Source: Ferrovibrio sp. MS7 (lineage in GTDB: Bacteria > Pseudomonadota > Alphaproteobacteria > Ferrovibrionales > Ferrovibrionaceae). Taken from it: 64,000 nt of DNA. The notes beneath the pieces were generated by a model. That model saw only the letters and a list, made by a program, of their open reading frames with translations. It had not been told where the DNA came from and searched no databases. The stretch lies in assembly GCF_038404985.1 (NCBI RefSeq), contig NZ_JBBKBA010000001.1, positions 1,640,001 through 1,704,000 on the forward strand, given 5' to 3'. The translations under genes were made by a program, and so were the position numbers. Positions 51,177 through 59,719 of this stretch are shown here, piece by piece (the first letter of the stretch is position 1; each line of letters begins with the position of its first letter).

Positions 51177-52232
51177 CTACATCTTGCCGCGTACTTCCGC
51201 CAGGGCAGCGCGGAATTCCTTCAGCACCTGGGTGCCGGGCTTGCCGCGCTTGTCGAGGGTTTCAGCCCAGTCGCGCGCCACTTCATCCGACACATCATCG
51301 AACGGCTTGCGCTCGGCGGCGGTCAGCGTGTGGTACTGCACGCCCGCGGCGGCGAGTTTGGCCTGGGCTTCCTCGACGCTGTGATCGACCACCTTGCACA
51401 TATTGGCTGTGGTGGCGTCGCCGGTTTCGGTGATGATTTTCTGCACATCCTTCGGCAGCTTGTTGAACACCGCGTCGCTGATCACGTAGGAAGCGACGAA
51501 GGAGCCGAAATTACCGCCCTTGGTGCCAAACTTCACGAAGCTCTGCAGATCGTAGGACATCACGCTTTCATTCGGGAAGATCAGGCCATCGAGCGTGCCG
51601 CGCGAGAGCGATTCACGGGCTTCCGGCGCCGGAATGCGCACCGGAATGGCGCCAATCTTGCGCGCGAAGATATCCATTGCGCCGCCGGTGGAGCGCAGCT
51701 TCAGGCCCTTCACATCCTCCACCGTCTTCACCTGCTTGGTGGTGGTGTAGAACTGATACGGCTCGAGCACGATGGCGAAGATGGCCCGCACCTTGTTCGG
51801 CGCGAACTCGTTCTTGGTCATGGTCTCGCCCTTGACCAGCTTCCAGTAGGCCGTGGTGCCTTCACAGGCGGTGGTGAAGCTGCCGGGCAGCTGCGCCACA
51901 CTGGAGAAGGGCATCTTGTCGGAAACATAGGACATGCCGACATAGCCGATATCGGCAACGCCGCTCTGGGTCAGGTTGAGCAGATCCTGCGCCTTGCCGA
52001 GCTGCTGCGCCGGGAAATATTCGAACTTGATACGGCCATTGGTCCGCTTGGTCACTTCCTCCATCCACGGCTTGGTGCCGCGTTCCGAAATGAAATGGCC
52101 GACAGGGAAGGAATCAGCGACGCGCAGCGTCGTGACCTTGTCCTGGGCCTGGGCCCCCTGGGCCAGCCCCAAGGCTGCCAACGGAACACCGATGATGGCG
52201 GCTGATACAAGCAATTTCAAAGTTTTACGCAT
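51177..52232 (-). CDS. dctP: TRAP transporter substrate-binding protein (DctP)
   Basis: A 351-aa periplasmic DctP-family protein with a signal peptide (about residues 1-29, ending AQAQ). The conserved arginine region IPVRIPAPEARESLSRGTLDGLI that binds a substrate carboxylate is present at about residue 190-215. AGGAGG before the ATG at 52232 fixes the start over an in-frame codon at 52310. It is divergent from iclR; the matching membrane subunits DctQ and DctM lie 7.5 kb away at the end of the enzyme operon, which ties the whole block into one uptake-and-degradation unit for an organic acid. Confidence 0.93.
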   Translation of the reverse strand: MRKTLKLLVSAAIIGVPLAALGLAQGAQAQDKVTTLRVADSFPVGHFISERGTKPWMEEVTKRTNGRIKFEYFPAQQLGKAQDLLNLTQSGVADIGYVGMSYVSDKMPFSSVAQLPGSFTTACEGTTAYWKLVKGETMTKNEFAPNKVRAIFAIVLEPYQFYTTTKQVKTVEDVKGLKLRSTGGAMDIFARKIGAIPVRIPAPEARESLSRGTLDGLIFPNESVMSYDLQSFVKFGTKGGNFGSFVASYVISDAVFNKLPKDVQKIITETGDATTANMCKVVDHSVEEAQAKLAAAGVQYHTLTAAERKPFDDVSDEVARDWAETLDKRGKPGTQVLKEFRAALAEVRGKM

Positions 52233-52325
52233 GTTTCCTCCTGGGTGTTTTTTGTTTCGGGGGCTGTACTTTCGTCCCGGCTTTCGGCATGAAAGGACTG
52301 AACTGGACACAACCCGTCTTTCTTA

Positions 52326-52360
52326 ATTCTTATATCGGAACTATATTCAATATTATGAAC
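52326..52360 (-). promoter_or_regulatory. Tandem IclR-type palindromes at the iclR start
   Basis: Two ATTC-N8-GAAC palindromes lie 19 bases apart: 52326-52341 and 52345-52360, the second covering the iclR start codon at 52355. On the minus strand the first reads GTTCCGATATAAGAAT, 15 of 16 identical to 53306-53321. Autorepression of iclR, and control of divergent dctP, is inferred. Confidence 0.6.
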
Positions 52361-53194
52361 AGTGCAATCCCTAAATCGGACCGTGTCAAGGCCACCCTGG
52401 ATGGCAAGCCGGAAGGGCCGCGTTCGCCGTTGCGCGTGATGCAGGCGCTGGAATTGCTCGCCGCCGAGCCCGATGGCTTGTCATTGGCGCGTCTGGCCGA
52501 GCGACTGCAAACGCCGAAGACCAGCCTGCTCAGCCTGCTGCGTTCACTTGAAGCCGGCGGCTACGTCACCCAGCTTGGCGCCCAATATCAACTTGGTGCC
52601 AAGACGATGCGGCTCGGTGCCCTGGTTGCCAGCCGCGCGACGCCGGATTCCTCGATCACCGCGCGCATGCATCCACTGCTGCGCGAGATGATGGAGCAGA
52701 GCGGCGAGACCACCTTGCTCGGTGTGATGGGCGATGACCGTCGCCATGGCGTCTATGTCGATATCGTCGAGGGCCGTGGCGCAATCCGCTTTTCGTCGCT
52801 TATTGGTACGCGTAGACCGCTGTTTTGCTCGGCTTTCGGCAAGATACTGCTGGCCTACCAGCCGCAAGCCGAAATCGATTTCTATCTTGATAACACTGAA
52901 CTGGTGCAGCCCAATGGCGGCCGCCGCATGCACAAGGAAGAAGTGCTTGGCATCCTGGCGGCGATCCGCGCCACCGGCATCGGTGTTTCGCATGAAGAGA
53001 TCGTGGATGGCGCCGGCGGCATCGGCTCGCCGATCTTCGACCGCGATGGCCGCAATTGCGGCGTGCTGGTGGTGGCGGCGCCGATCTCGCGGCTGCGTTC
53101 GCAGCATGACCGGTTTTCAGCGATGACCCATGATTACGGCGAGCGTGCCTCGCGCCTGCTTGGCTTCTCCGGCCGCTATCCCGGCAGCAAATAA
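52355..53194 (+). CDS. IclR-family transcriptional regulator
   Basis: A 279-aa regulator: winged helix at about residues 25-85 (LRVMQALELLAAEPDGLSLARLAERLQTPKTSLLSLLRSLEAGGYV) and C-terminal IclR effector domain (about 100-265; GRGAIRFSSLIGTRRPLFCSAFGKILLAY, EEVLGILAAIRATGIGVSHEEIVDG). ATG 52355 is chosen; the frame from 52289 adds hydrophobic sequence outside the family. No clear ribosome site is seen, and a palindrome overlaps the start. It is divergent from dctP and upstream of the CoA operon, which it probably represses. Confidence 0.9.
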   Translation: MNSAIPKSDRVKATLDGKPEGPRSPLRVMQALELLAAEPDGLSLARLAERLQTPKTSLLSLLRSLEAGGYVTQLGAQYQLGAKTMRLGALVASRATPDSSITARMHPLLREMMEQSGETTLLGVMGDDRRHGVYVDIVEGRGAIRFSSLIGTRRPLFCSAFGKILLAYQPQAEIDFYLDNTELVQPNGGRRMHKEEVLGILAAIRATGIGVSHEEIVDGAGGIGSPIFDRDGRNCGVLVVAAPISRLRSQHDRFSAMTHDYGERASRLLGFSGRYPGSK

Positions 53195-53256
53195 GCCCTT
53201 CAATTCTGTCCGGTAGTCTGCGCGTAAACGCGCCACCCCGTTTTGCGACAACCCTA

Positions 53257-53321
53257 TTGACTTTGCCGCCGACCTTTCCCTACGATGTTCAAATATAAGC
53301 ACGTTGTTCCGATATAAGAAC
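53257..53321 (+). promoter_or_regulatory. Promoter and tandem IclR-type palindromes of the CoA operon
   Basis: TTGACT (53257-53262), 18 bases, TACGAT (53281-53286) is the candidate promoter. Immediately after it come GTTCAAATATAAGCAC (53287-53302) and GTTCCGATATAAGAAC (53306-53321), 13 of 16 identical and 19 bases apart, the same spacing as at 52326. The position downstream of the -10 suits repression. Confidence 0.65.
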
Positions 53322-53358
53322 ATATTATCGGGCGACGGCCGGGAATTGGGAGAGAAAC

Positions 53359-54525
53359 GTGACTGTCGACCTGACCGCCGACCAGCAATCGATTCGGGAT
53401 GCGGTGTCCCGCCTGTGCACCAAGTTTGGCGACGATTACTGGCTTGCCCGCGACCGCGATGGCGAATTCCCGGAGGAGTTCAAGCAGGCGCTAGCGGAGG
53501 GTGGCTGGCTTGGCCTGACCATGCCGGTGGATTGCGGCGGTGCCGGCTTCGGCATCACCGAGGGCGCCATCATGATGCAGGCGATTGCCGAATCCGGTGC
53601 CGGCATGAGCGGGGCCTCGGCGATCCATCTCAATGTCTTCGCGCCAAAGATTATTGCCCGCTACGGCACCGAGGAGCAGAAGCAGCGCATGCTGCCGCCG
53701 ATCATCAGCGGCCAGGTGATCGCCGCCTTCGGCGTCACCGAGCCGGATGCCGGCCTGGATACCACCAATATCAAGACCAAAGCGGTGCTGAAGGGCGATC
53801 GTTACATCGTCAATGGCCGCAAGGTGTGGACCACGCTGGCGCAGCGCGCCAGCAAGCTGTTCCTGCTGGCCCGCACCACGCCGCGCGAGCAATGCGCCAA
53901 GGCCACCGATGGCATTTCGCTGTTCTACACCGATCTCGACCGCACGCGTTGCGAGGCGCGCGAGATCGAGAAGATGGGCCGCAAGTGCATCGATTCGAAC
54001 CAGTTCTTCATCGATAACCTTGAAATCCCGGTGCATGACCGCATCGGCGAGGAAGGCCGTGGCTTCGAATACATCCTTGCCGGTCTCAATCCCGAGCGCG
54101 TGCTGCTGGCTGCCGAGGCCGTTGGTCTTGGCCGCGCCGCGCTCAACCGCGCCACGCGCTATGCCAAGGAGCGCGTGGTGTTCAACCGGCCGATCGGCAA
54201 GAACCAGGCGATCCAGCATCCGTTGGCGCTGAACTGGATGGAACTGGAAGCGGCGAACCTGATGGTGTTCCGTGCCGCCCAGCTTTACGACGCCGGAAAA
54301 CCCTGCGGCGCCGAGGCGAATGCCGCCAAGTATCTCGCGGCCGAAGCCGGCTTCAAGGCCTGCACCCAAGCGGTGATGACCCACGGCGGCTACGGCTATT
54401 CCAAGGAATTCCACGTCGAGCGCTACATGCGCGAGGTGATGATCCCGCGCATCGCGCCGGTCAGCCGCGAGATGATCCTGAGCTTCATCGCCGAGCGCGT
54501 GCTCGGCCTGCCGAAATCCTACTAA
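53359..54525 (+). CDS. Acyl-CoA dehydrogenase family protein
   Basis: A 388-aa FAD enzyme introducing a 2,3-double bond into an acyl-CoA. The three ACAD domains are in order, with AFGVTEPDAGLDTTNIKTKA (about 124-143) and the C-terminal MTHGGYGYSKEFHVERYMRE. The common catalytic Glu of the YEGT motif is missing (IAPVSREM, about 365-372), but Glu246 in NPERVLLAAEAVGLG sits at the position used by isovaleryl-CoA dehydrogenase. The GTG start at 53359 has GGGAGA upstream. First gene of an eight-gene operon, ahead of lyase and CoA-transferase genes. Confidence 0.9.
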   Translation: MTVDLTADQQSIRDAVSRLCTKFGDDYWLARDRDGEFPEEFKQALAEGGWLGLTMPVDCGGAGFGITEGAIMMQAIAESGAGMSGASAIHLNVFAPKIIARYGTEEQKQRMLPPIISGQVIAAFGVTEPDAGLDTTNIKTKAVLKGDRYIVNGRKVWTTLAQRASKLFLLARTTPREQCAKATDGISLFYTDLDRTRCEAREIEKMGRKCIDSNQFFIDNLEIPVHDRIGEEGRGFEYILAGLNPERVLLAAEAVGLGRAALNRATRYAKERVVFNRPIGKNQAIQHPLALNWMELEAANLMVFRAAQLYDAGKPCGAEANAAKYLAAEAGFKACTQAVMTHGGYGYSKEFHVERYMREVMIPRIAPVSREMILSFIAERVLGLPKSY

Positions 54526-54552
54526 GCAAGAAACCCCAGCGGAGAAGCTATC

Positions 54553-55554
54553 GTGTCGATTGAGAAGCTGTTGCGTTCCACTGAATTGTGCCGCCGCGTC
54601 GGCCTGGAATATCCGATCATGCAGGCCGGCATGGGCCAGGTTGCTTATGGCCGGTTGGCCGGCGCGGTTTCCGCTGCGGGCGGCCTGGGCGTCATCGGCG
54701 CCGGCTATCTTACCGCCGATGAACTGCGCCGCGAAATCCGTGTCATTCGCGATACCACCGACAAGCCGTTCGGCGTCGATATCCTGTTCGCCAAGGTGAG
54801 CGGCAACGACGATGCGGCGGTGGCCTATACCACCCAGGTGCAGGACCAGATCAATGTCAGCCTCGACGAACGTGTGCCGGTGCTGATTTCCGGCCTCGGC
54901 AATCCGCTCGGCGTGGTGAAGGAAGCGCATGAGCGCAACATGCTGGTGATGAGCGTGGTGGGTAATGTGCGCCAGGCCAAGCTGCTGGAAGCGGAAGGCG
55001 TGGATATGCTGATCGCTTCGGGCGGCGATGGCGGCGGCCATGTCGGCCGCGTTGGCACCGCGGCCCTGGTGCCGGCGGTGACCGAAGCGGTGAAGATTCC
55101 GGTGATAGCCGGTGGTGGCCTGGCCGATGGCCGTGGCCTGCTGGCAGCTTTGTCCTTCGGCGCAGTCGGTGTGTGGATGGGCACGCGCTTCATCGCCTCG
55201 GAAGAGGCGCGGGCGCATGAGAATTACAAGAATGAACTGGTGGCGCGCGATGACGAAGGCACGGTGATCAGCCGCGCCCATAGCGGCAAGACGGTGCGCA
55301 TGCTGCGCAATGCCTTCACCAATTACTGGGAGCGGAATCAGGACAAGATTCTGCCCTATCCCCGCCAGATGCAGGAAGTCGGCTTGCCGGCCACCATCAA
55401 GGGCCGTATCGAGGGTGATATCGACAATGGCGTACTGCCTGCTGGCCAGAGCGTGGCGCTGATCCATCAGGTGAAGCCTGCTGGCCAGATCGTGCGAGAC
55501 ATCTTCGAGGAAGCCTGCGCCTCTTACCGCAAGACCTTTGGCGGTGCGGCATGA
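54553..55554 (+). CDS. Nitronate monooxygenase/2-nitropropane-dioxygenase-like flavoprotein
   Basis: A 333-aa FMN TIM-barrel of the NPD/FabK group: YPIMQAGMGQVAYGRLAGAVSAAGGLGVIGAG at the N-terminus, ASGGDGGGHVGRVGTAALVP with the conserved His, and GVWMGTRF in the phosphate loop. The start is GTG with GGAG eight bases upstream. Members oxidise alkyl nitronates or reduce enoyl thioesters (FabK-like). Inside a CoA operon the second role deserves thought, but the sequence alone does not decide. Confidence 0.86.
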   Translation: MSIEKLLRSTELCRRVGLEYPIMQAGMGQVAYGRLAGAVSAAGGLGVIGAGYLTADELRREIRVIRDTTDKPFGVDILFAKVSGNDDAAVAYTTQVQDQINVSLDERVPVLISGLGNPLGVVKEAHERNMLVMSVVGNVRQAKLLEAEGVDMLIASGGDGGGHVGRVGTAALVPAVTEAVKIPVIAGGGLADGRGLLAALSFGAVGVWMGTRFIASEEARAHENYKNELVARDDEGTVISRAHSGKTVRMLRNAFTNYWERNQDKILPYPRQMQEVGLPATIKGRIEGDIDNGVLPAGQSVALIHQVKPAGQIVRDIFEEACASYRKTFGGAA

Positions 55555-56423
55555 TCCGCAGCCTGTTCTTCGCCCCGGCCAACCGCCACGACCTGCTGGC
55601 CAAATTCCCGCGTTTCCAGGCTGATTGTTATGTCATCGACCTGGAGGACGGCACGCCGCCTGCCGAGAAGGAGGGCGCCCGCGCCAAGCTGAACGAAGCC
55701 GTGCAGATGCTGCGCGCCGCCAAGCTGCAGGGCAAGATCTATGTCCGCATCAACGAGCCGGTCTCGCAGCATTATATCCGTGACATCGAAGCCTCGGTGG
55801 CCTGCGATATCGATGGCCTGGTGCTGCCGAAGCTGGAACAGCGCGACCAGATTTTCCCGATCAGCCATGCCATTGCCCGTGTCGAAAGCCAGGACAAGGC
55901 GAAGCGCCGCATCGAGATCATGGCCGGCATCGAATCGATGCGCGGTGTGATCGATGCCGTGCCGCTTTGTGCCGCGCATGAGCGCATCACCTCGGCATTT
56001 TTCGGCGCCGAGGATTTCGCCGCTGATATCGGCGCCCGCCGCACCAAGGCCGGCGATGAAGTGCTTTATGCCCGCTCGCAGGTGGTGCTGGCGGCCAAGG
56101 CGGCCCGCGCCATTGCCATCGACCAGGCGGTAGTGGATATCCGCGATGACGAGCAATGCCGGCTCGATGCCGAGAAAGGCCGCAATCTCGGCTATGGCGG
56201 CAAGATCTGCCTGTTGCCGCGTCAGGTGGAAATCTGCAACGAGGTCTATGCGCCGACGGCGGCCGAGATCAGCCACGCCCGCGACCTGATCGCTGCCTAT
56301 GAGGATGCGACGCGGCGCGGCATCGGTACCATCGACTTCAAGGGCCAGATGGTGGATGGCCCGATCCTGAAGCGGTCCGAAGCCATCCTCGCCATGGCCG
56401 CCAAACTCGAAGCAGGCAAGTGA
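55551..56423 (+). CDS. HpcH/HpaI aldolase/CitE-like (beta-hydroxyacyl-CoA) lyase
   Basis: A 290-aa Mg-dependent TIM-barrel of the CitE/malyl-CoA lyase group. RSLFFAPANRHDLLAKF, DLEDGTPPAEK, YVRINEP and IMAGIESMRGV give the CoA-binding and Arg/Glu catalytic positions, and FFGAEDFAADIG the metal Asp. It stands alone without CitD or CitF, so citrate lyase is excluded; malyl-, citramalyl- or a related CoA ester is likely. It overlaps its upstream neighbour by 4 bases and the next gene starts at or 3 bases beyond its stop. Confidence 0.88.
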   Translation: MIRSLFFAPANRHDLLAKFPRFQADCYVIDLEDGTPPAEKEGARAKLNEAVQMLRAAKLQGKIYVRINEPVSQHYIRDIEASVACDIDGLVLPKLEQRDQIFPISHAIARVESQDKAKRRIEIMAGIESMRGVIDAVPLCAAHERITSAFFGAEDFAADIGARRTKAGDEVLYARSQVVLAAKAARAIAIDQAVVDIRDDEQCRLDAEKGRNLGYGGKICLLPRQVEICNEVYAPTAAEISHARDLIAAYEDATRRGIGTIDFKGQMVDGPILKRSEAILAMAAKLEAGK

Positions 56424-56425
56424 TC

Positions 56426-57697
56426 ATGCAGACCGTCAGTGCCGATAGCCTTGATCTCAAGGGCCTGATCCGGCCAGGCGATACCATCATGTGGGGCCAG
56501 GCCTGCGGCGAGCCAACCACGCTGGTGGAAATCCTGCTCAAGCAGCGCGCCAGCCTTGGCGGCGTGCAGGCTTTCATGGGCTCGGGCTTTTCCAACACGC
56601 TGAAGCCGGAACATGCCGACCACATCCGCTTTGCCGCCATGGGCGCCGCCGGCACCCATCGCCGGCTGACCAAGGCGGGCGTGCTGGATATCCTGCCCTG
56701 CCATGTCTCGAAGATGGAGGGCTATGTCGCTGATGGCCTGCTGCCCTGCGATGTGGTGTTCATCCAGGTGTCGCCGCCCGATGAGAACGGGCATTACAGC
56801 CTTGGCCTGATCAGCGACTATATCCGCGCCGCCGTGCGCCGCGCGCGGGTAGTCATCGCCGAGATGAATGCCCAGGTGCCGCAGGTGCCTTGCGCCGAAC
56901 CGCTGACCGCTGACGAGATTCACTACCTGATTGCCACCGACCGGCCGCTGATCGAATTGCCGGCGGCACCGGTTACCGATCTCGACCGCACCATCGCCGG
57001 CTTCGTGCAGAATTTCATCCCGGAACGTGCCACCCTGCAGGTCGGCATTGGTGCGGTGCCGGAGGCGGTGATGTCCGGTCTGCGCGACCGCCGCGACATG
57101 GGCATCCATTCCGGCATGCTGGGCGACAGCGTGGTCGACCTGGTGGAAGCCGGCGCGATTTCCAATGCCTACAAGGAAGTCGATCCCGGCCTGATCATTA
57201 CCGGCGCATTGATCGGCACCAAACGGCTCTACAATTTTTGCCACCGCAACAAGCTGGTGCGCATGCATCCCTTGTCGCATACCCACAACATCGCGGTACT
57301 GTCGCGGCTGTCCAATTTCATCTCGCTCAATTCGGCCATCGAGGTCGATCTGAGCGGCCAGGTGAATGCCGAATCCGCTGGCGGCCAGTATATCGGCGCT
57401 GTCGGCGGCCAAGTGGATTATGTCCGTGCCGGTTCGGCCTCGCGTGGTGGCCACTCCATTATCGCCTTGCCCGCGACGGCGCAGAATGGCGAAGTCAGCC
57501 GCATCGTCGCCGGCCTGGGTGGTCCGGTGACCACGGCGCGCAGCGATGTGGATGTGGTGGTGACCGAGTTCGGCGCCGCCGAATTGCGCGGCAAGACCCT
57601 GAGCCAGCGCGCCAAGGCACTGATCGCTATCGCCCATCCGGCGCATCGCGAGGTGCTCGAGCGCGCTGCCCATGGTGCAAGCAAGAGTGCCGCATGA
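56426..57697 (+). CDS. Acetyl-CoA hydrolase/4-hydroxybutyrate-CoA-transferase family, Glu lost
   Basis: A 423-aa type I CoA-transferase-fold protein with both halves in one chain. The N-terminal IRPGDTIMWGQACGEPTTLVEILL and C-terminal GAVGGQVDYVRAGSASRGGHSIIALPAT are typical. The covalent-catalysis motif GxH(T/S)EM reads GIHSGML, with Gly230 at the position of the CoA-binding glutamate. Neighbouring residues (GDSVVDLVEAG) are normal, so it is not a decayed copy but may belong to a subfamily with other chemistry. An in-frame GTG at 56420 overlaps the CitE stop and is an alternative start. Confidence 0.82.
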   Translation: MQTVSADSLDLKGLIRPGDTIMWGQACGEPTTLVEILLKQRASLGGVQAFMGSGFSNTLKPEHADHIRFAAMGAAGTHRRLTKAGVLDILPCHVSKMEGYVADGLLPCDVVFIQVSPPDENGHYSLGLISDYIRAAVRRARVVIAEMNAQVPQVPCAEPLTADEIHYLIATDRPLIELPAAPVTDLDRTIAGFVQNFIPERATLQVGIGAVPEAVMSGLRDRRDMGIHSGMLGDSVVDLVEAGAISNAYKEVDPGLIITGALIGTKRLYNFCHRNKLVRMHPLSHTHNIAVLSRLSNFISLNSAIEVDLSGQVNAESAGGQYIGAVGGQVDYVRAGSASRGGHSIIALPATAQNGEVSRIVAGLGGPVTTARSDVDVVVTEFGAAELRGKTLSQRAKALIAIAHPAHREVLERAAHGASKSAA

Positions 57698-58920
57698 CCA
57701 AGCCAGCCGCGAAGCAGCCCGGACCGCTGGATGGCATCCGTGTGGTCGATCTCACCTCGGTGCTGATGGGGCCCTACTGTACGCAGATTCTGGCCGATCT
57801 TGGCGCCGATGTGGTGAAGGTGGAAAGCCCGCTCGGCGATACCTCGCGCTATGTCGGCCCGACCAAGACCAAGGGCCGCAGCGGCATGTTCGCCAATCTC
57901 AACCGCGGCAAGCGTGGTGTTGTGCTGGACCTGCAGACGGAGGAGGGGCGCGAACTCTGCCTCAAGCTGGTCGAGCGCGCTGATATCGTGCTGCATTCCA
58001 TGCGCAAGCCGGCGATCGAACGGCTGCGGCTGAATTATGAAACCGTTTCGGCGGTCAATCCTGGCGTCATTTATGCCAGCCTCTATGGCTATGGCCGCGA
58101 GGGCCGCTATTCCGGCCGTGCCGCCTATGACGATACGATCCAAGCGGTGAGCGGCATGGCGATGCTGCAGGCCGAGATCAATCCCGAGCCGCAATATGTC
58201 ACTACCGTGCTTGGCGACAAGGTCAGTGCCTTGAGCGCTGCCTATGCGCTGATGGCCGCCCTGTTCCACCGCCAGCGCGGCGGCAAGGGGCAGGAAATCG
58301 AAGTGCCGATGTTCGAGATCATGGCGTCTTTCCTGCTCGCCGAGCATATCGCTGGCGCTGCCTATGTTCCGCCGCTGACCCGACCGGTCTATACCCGAAC
58401 CGTCACGCCCTACCGCCGGCCCTACAAGACCGCCGACGGCTATATCTCGGTGCTGGTTTACAATGACAAGCAGTGGCAGCGCTTTGCCGCTTTGGCCGGA
58501 CGGCCAGACCTGGCCAAGGACGAACGTTTCATCAGCCAGTCGCAACGCAGCGTCAATATAGCCGCCTTCTGCGAATTCGTTGCCGAGACCATAGCGCAGA
58601 AGACCTCCGCCGAATGGATGGAGCTGCTGAACGAGGCCGAGATCCCGGTAGCGCGGCTGAACGAGATGGCGGATCTCTATACCGATCCTCACCTTGCCGA
58701 TGTCGGCTTTTTCCGCACCCTGCAGGATCCGTTGGATGGCGCGATGCTGTTTCCTGAGAGTCCGGTGCGTTTCTCCGATACGCCTGGCGGTTTCGAGCGT
58801 GCCGGGCCGATGCTGGGCGAGCATACAGCGGAGGTGCTGCGCGAACTCGGCATCAGCGATGCGGAATTGGAAGGATACGAACAGCGCGGCGCGATCCGGC
58901 GCTGGAGTGGAAAGGCCTGA
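57694..58920 (+). CDS. CaiB/BaiF (type III) CoA-transferase
   Basis: A 408-aa family III CoA-transferase, which passes CoA between carboxylates through an aspartyl-CoA anhydride. GIRVVDLTSVLMGPYCTQILADLGADVVKVE (about 12-42) is the family start; the catalytic Asp lies in GRAAYDDT (Asp146). The ATG at 57694 overlaps the upstream stop; a larger frame from 57238 is an accident of the upstream gene. With the preceding protein missing its key Glu, this may be the enzyme that activates the imported acid. Confidence 0.92.
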   Translation: MTKPAAKQPGPLDGIRVVDLTSVLMGPYCTQILADLGADVVKVESPLGDTSRYVGPTKTKGRSGMFANLNRGKRGVVLDLQTEEGRELCLKLVERADIVLHSMRKPAIERLRLNYETVSAVNPGVIYASLYGYGREGRYSGRAAYDDTIQAVSGMAMLQAEINPEPQYVTTVLGDKVSALSAAYALMAALFHRQRGGKGQEIEVPMFEIMASFLLAEHIAGAAYVPPLTRPVYTRTVTPYRRPYKTADGYISVLVYNDKQWQRFAALAGRPDLAKDERFISQSQRSVNIAAFCEFVAETIAQKTSAEWMELLNEAEIPVARLNEMADLYTDPHLADVGFFRTLQDPLDGAMLFPESPVRFSDTPGGFERAGPMLGEHTAEVLRELGISDAELEGYEQRGAIRRWSGKA

Positions 58921-58922
58921 GC

Positions 58923-59684
58923 ATGAGTGAGATTCTTTACGAGCGCAGTGGCGCTGTTGCCATCATCACCATCAATCGGCCTGAGCAGCGCAATGCCATC
59001 AGCAAGGCCGTGCGCAGCGGCCTGCGTGAAGCCTTCGAGCGTTTCGAGGCCGAGGACGATGCCCTGGTGGCGATTCTCACCGGTACCGGGGAGAAAGCTT
59101 TCTGTGCCGGCATGGACCTCAAGGAAGCCGCCGATACCATGATCGGCGTGCCACCACGTGGTTTCATTCCGGTGCTGGGCGATAGCGTGCATGTCACCAA
59201 GCCGGTGATCGCGGCGGTGAACGGCGTGGCCTATGCCGGCGGCTGGCTGCTGGCGCAGATGTGCGATCTTTGCATCGCTTCCGAGACGGCCACATTCGCC
59301 ATCACTGAAGGCAAGGTGGGGCGCGGCATGCCCTGGGCGACGCCGCTGGCCAATATGATACCGCAGCGCATCATGATGGAGCTGCTGCTTACCGGCGATC
59401 CCATCGACGCCAAGCGCGCGCATGCGATTGGCTTCGTCAACCATGTGGTGCCGCCGACCGAACTGATGCCGGCTGCCATCGCCATGGCCGAGCGGATCGC
59501 GGCTTGTGCCCCCTTGACCGTGCGGGCGGCGCGCGAGACCGTGTATCTTGCTGCCGAGATGGGGCGTTCTGCGGCGCTGCGCGCTGCCAATCACGTCTTC
59601 GACCGCGTCTATCGCAGCGAAGATGCCCAGGAAGGCCCGCGCGCCTTCAAGGAGAAACGCAAGCCGCAATGGCGGGGTCGCTGA
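58923..59684 (+). CDS. Enoyl-CoA hydratase/isomerase (crotonase family)
   Basis: A 253-aa crotonase. Both catalytic glutamates are present: Glu129 (AITEGKVGRG) and Glu153 (MMELLLTGD). The oxyanion segments GEKAFCAGMDLKEA and AVNGVAYAGGWLLAQMCDL are clear. It starts 2 bases after the CoA-transferase stop. It likely hydrates the double bond made by the acyl-CoA dehydrogenase to give the beta-hydroxyacyl-CoA cut by the CitE-like lyase. Confidence 0.93.
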   Translation: MSEILYERSGAVAIITINRPEQRNAISKAVRSGLREAFERFEAEDDALVAILTGTGEKAFCAGMDLKEAADTMIGVPPRGFIPVLGDSVHVTKPVIAAVNGVAYAGGWLLAQMCDLCIASETATFAITEGKVGRGMPWATPLANMIPQRIMMELLLTGDPIDAKRAHAIGFVNHVVPPTELMPAAIAMAERIAACAPLTVRAARETVYLAAEMGRSAALRAANHVFDRVYRSEDAQEGPRAFKEKRKPQWRGR

Positions 59685-59719
59685 CCGCGTCGGCCAAAAA
59701 AGAATAAGCCGGGGGAGAC

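Noticed and set aside
53491-55467. Reverse-strand open frame of 658 codons covering the acyl-CoA dehydrogenase and NPD-like genes
   Set aside because: It lies opposite two well-supported genes, its translation is His/Arg/Ala-rich without a recognisable domain, and the pattern recurs opposite most genes here, as expected from GC-biased third positions.
57238-57693. N-terminal extension of the CaiB/BaiF reading frame
   Set aside because: It lies wholly within the acetyl-CoA-hydrolase-family gene; the ATG at 57694 gives the standard family start and an ATGA overlap.
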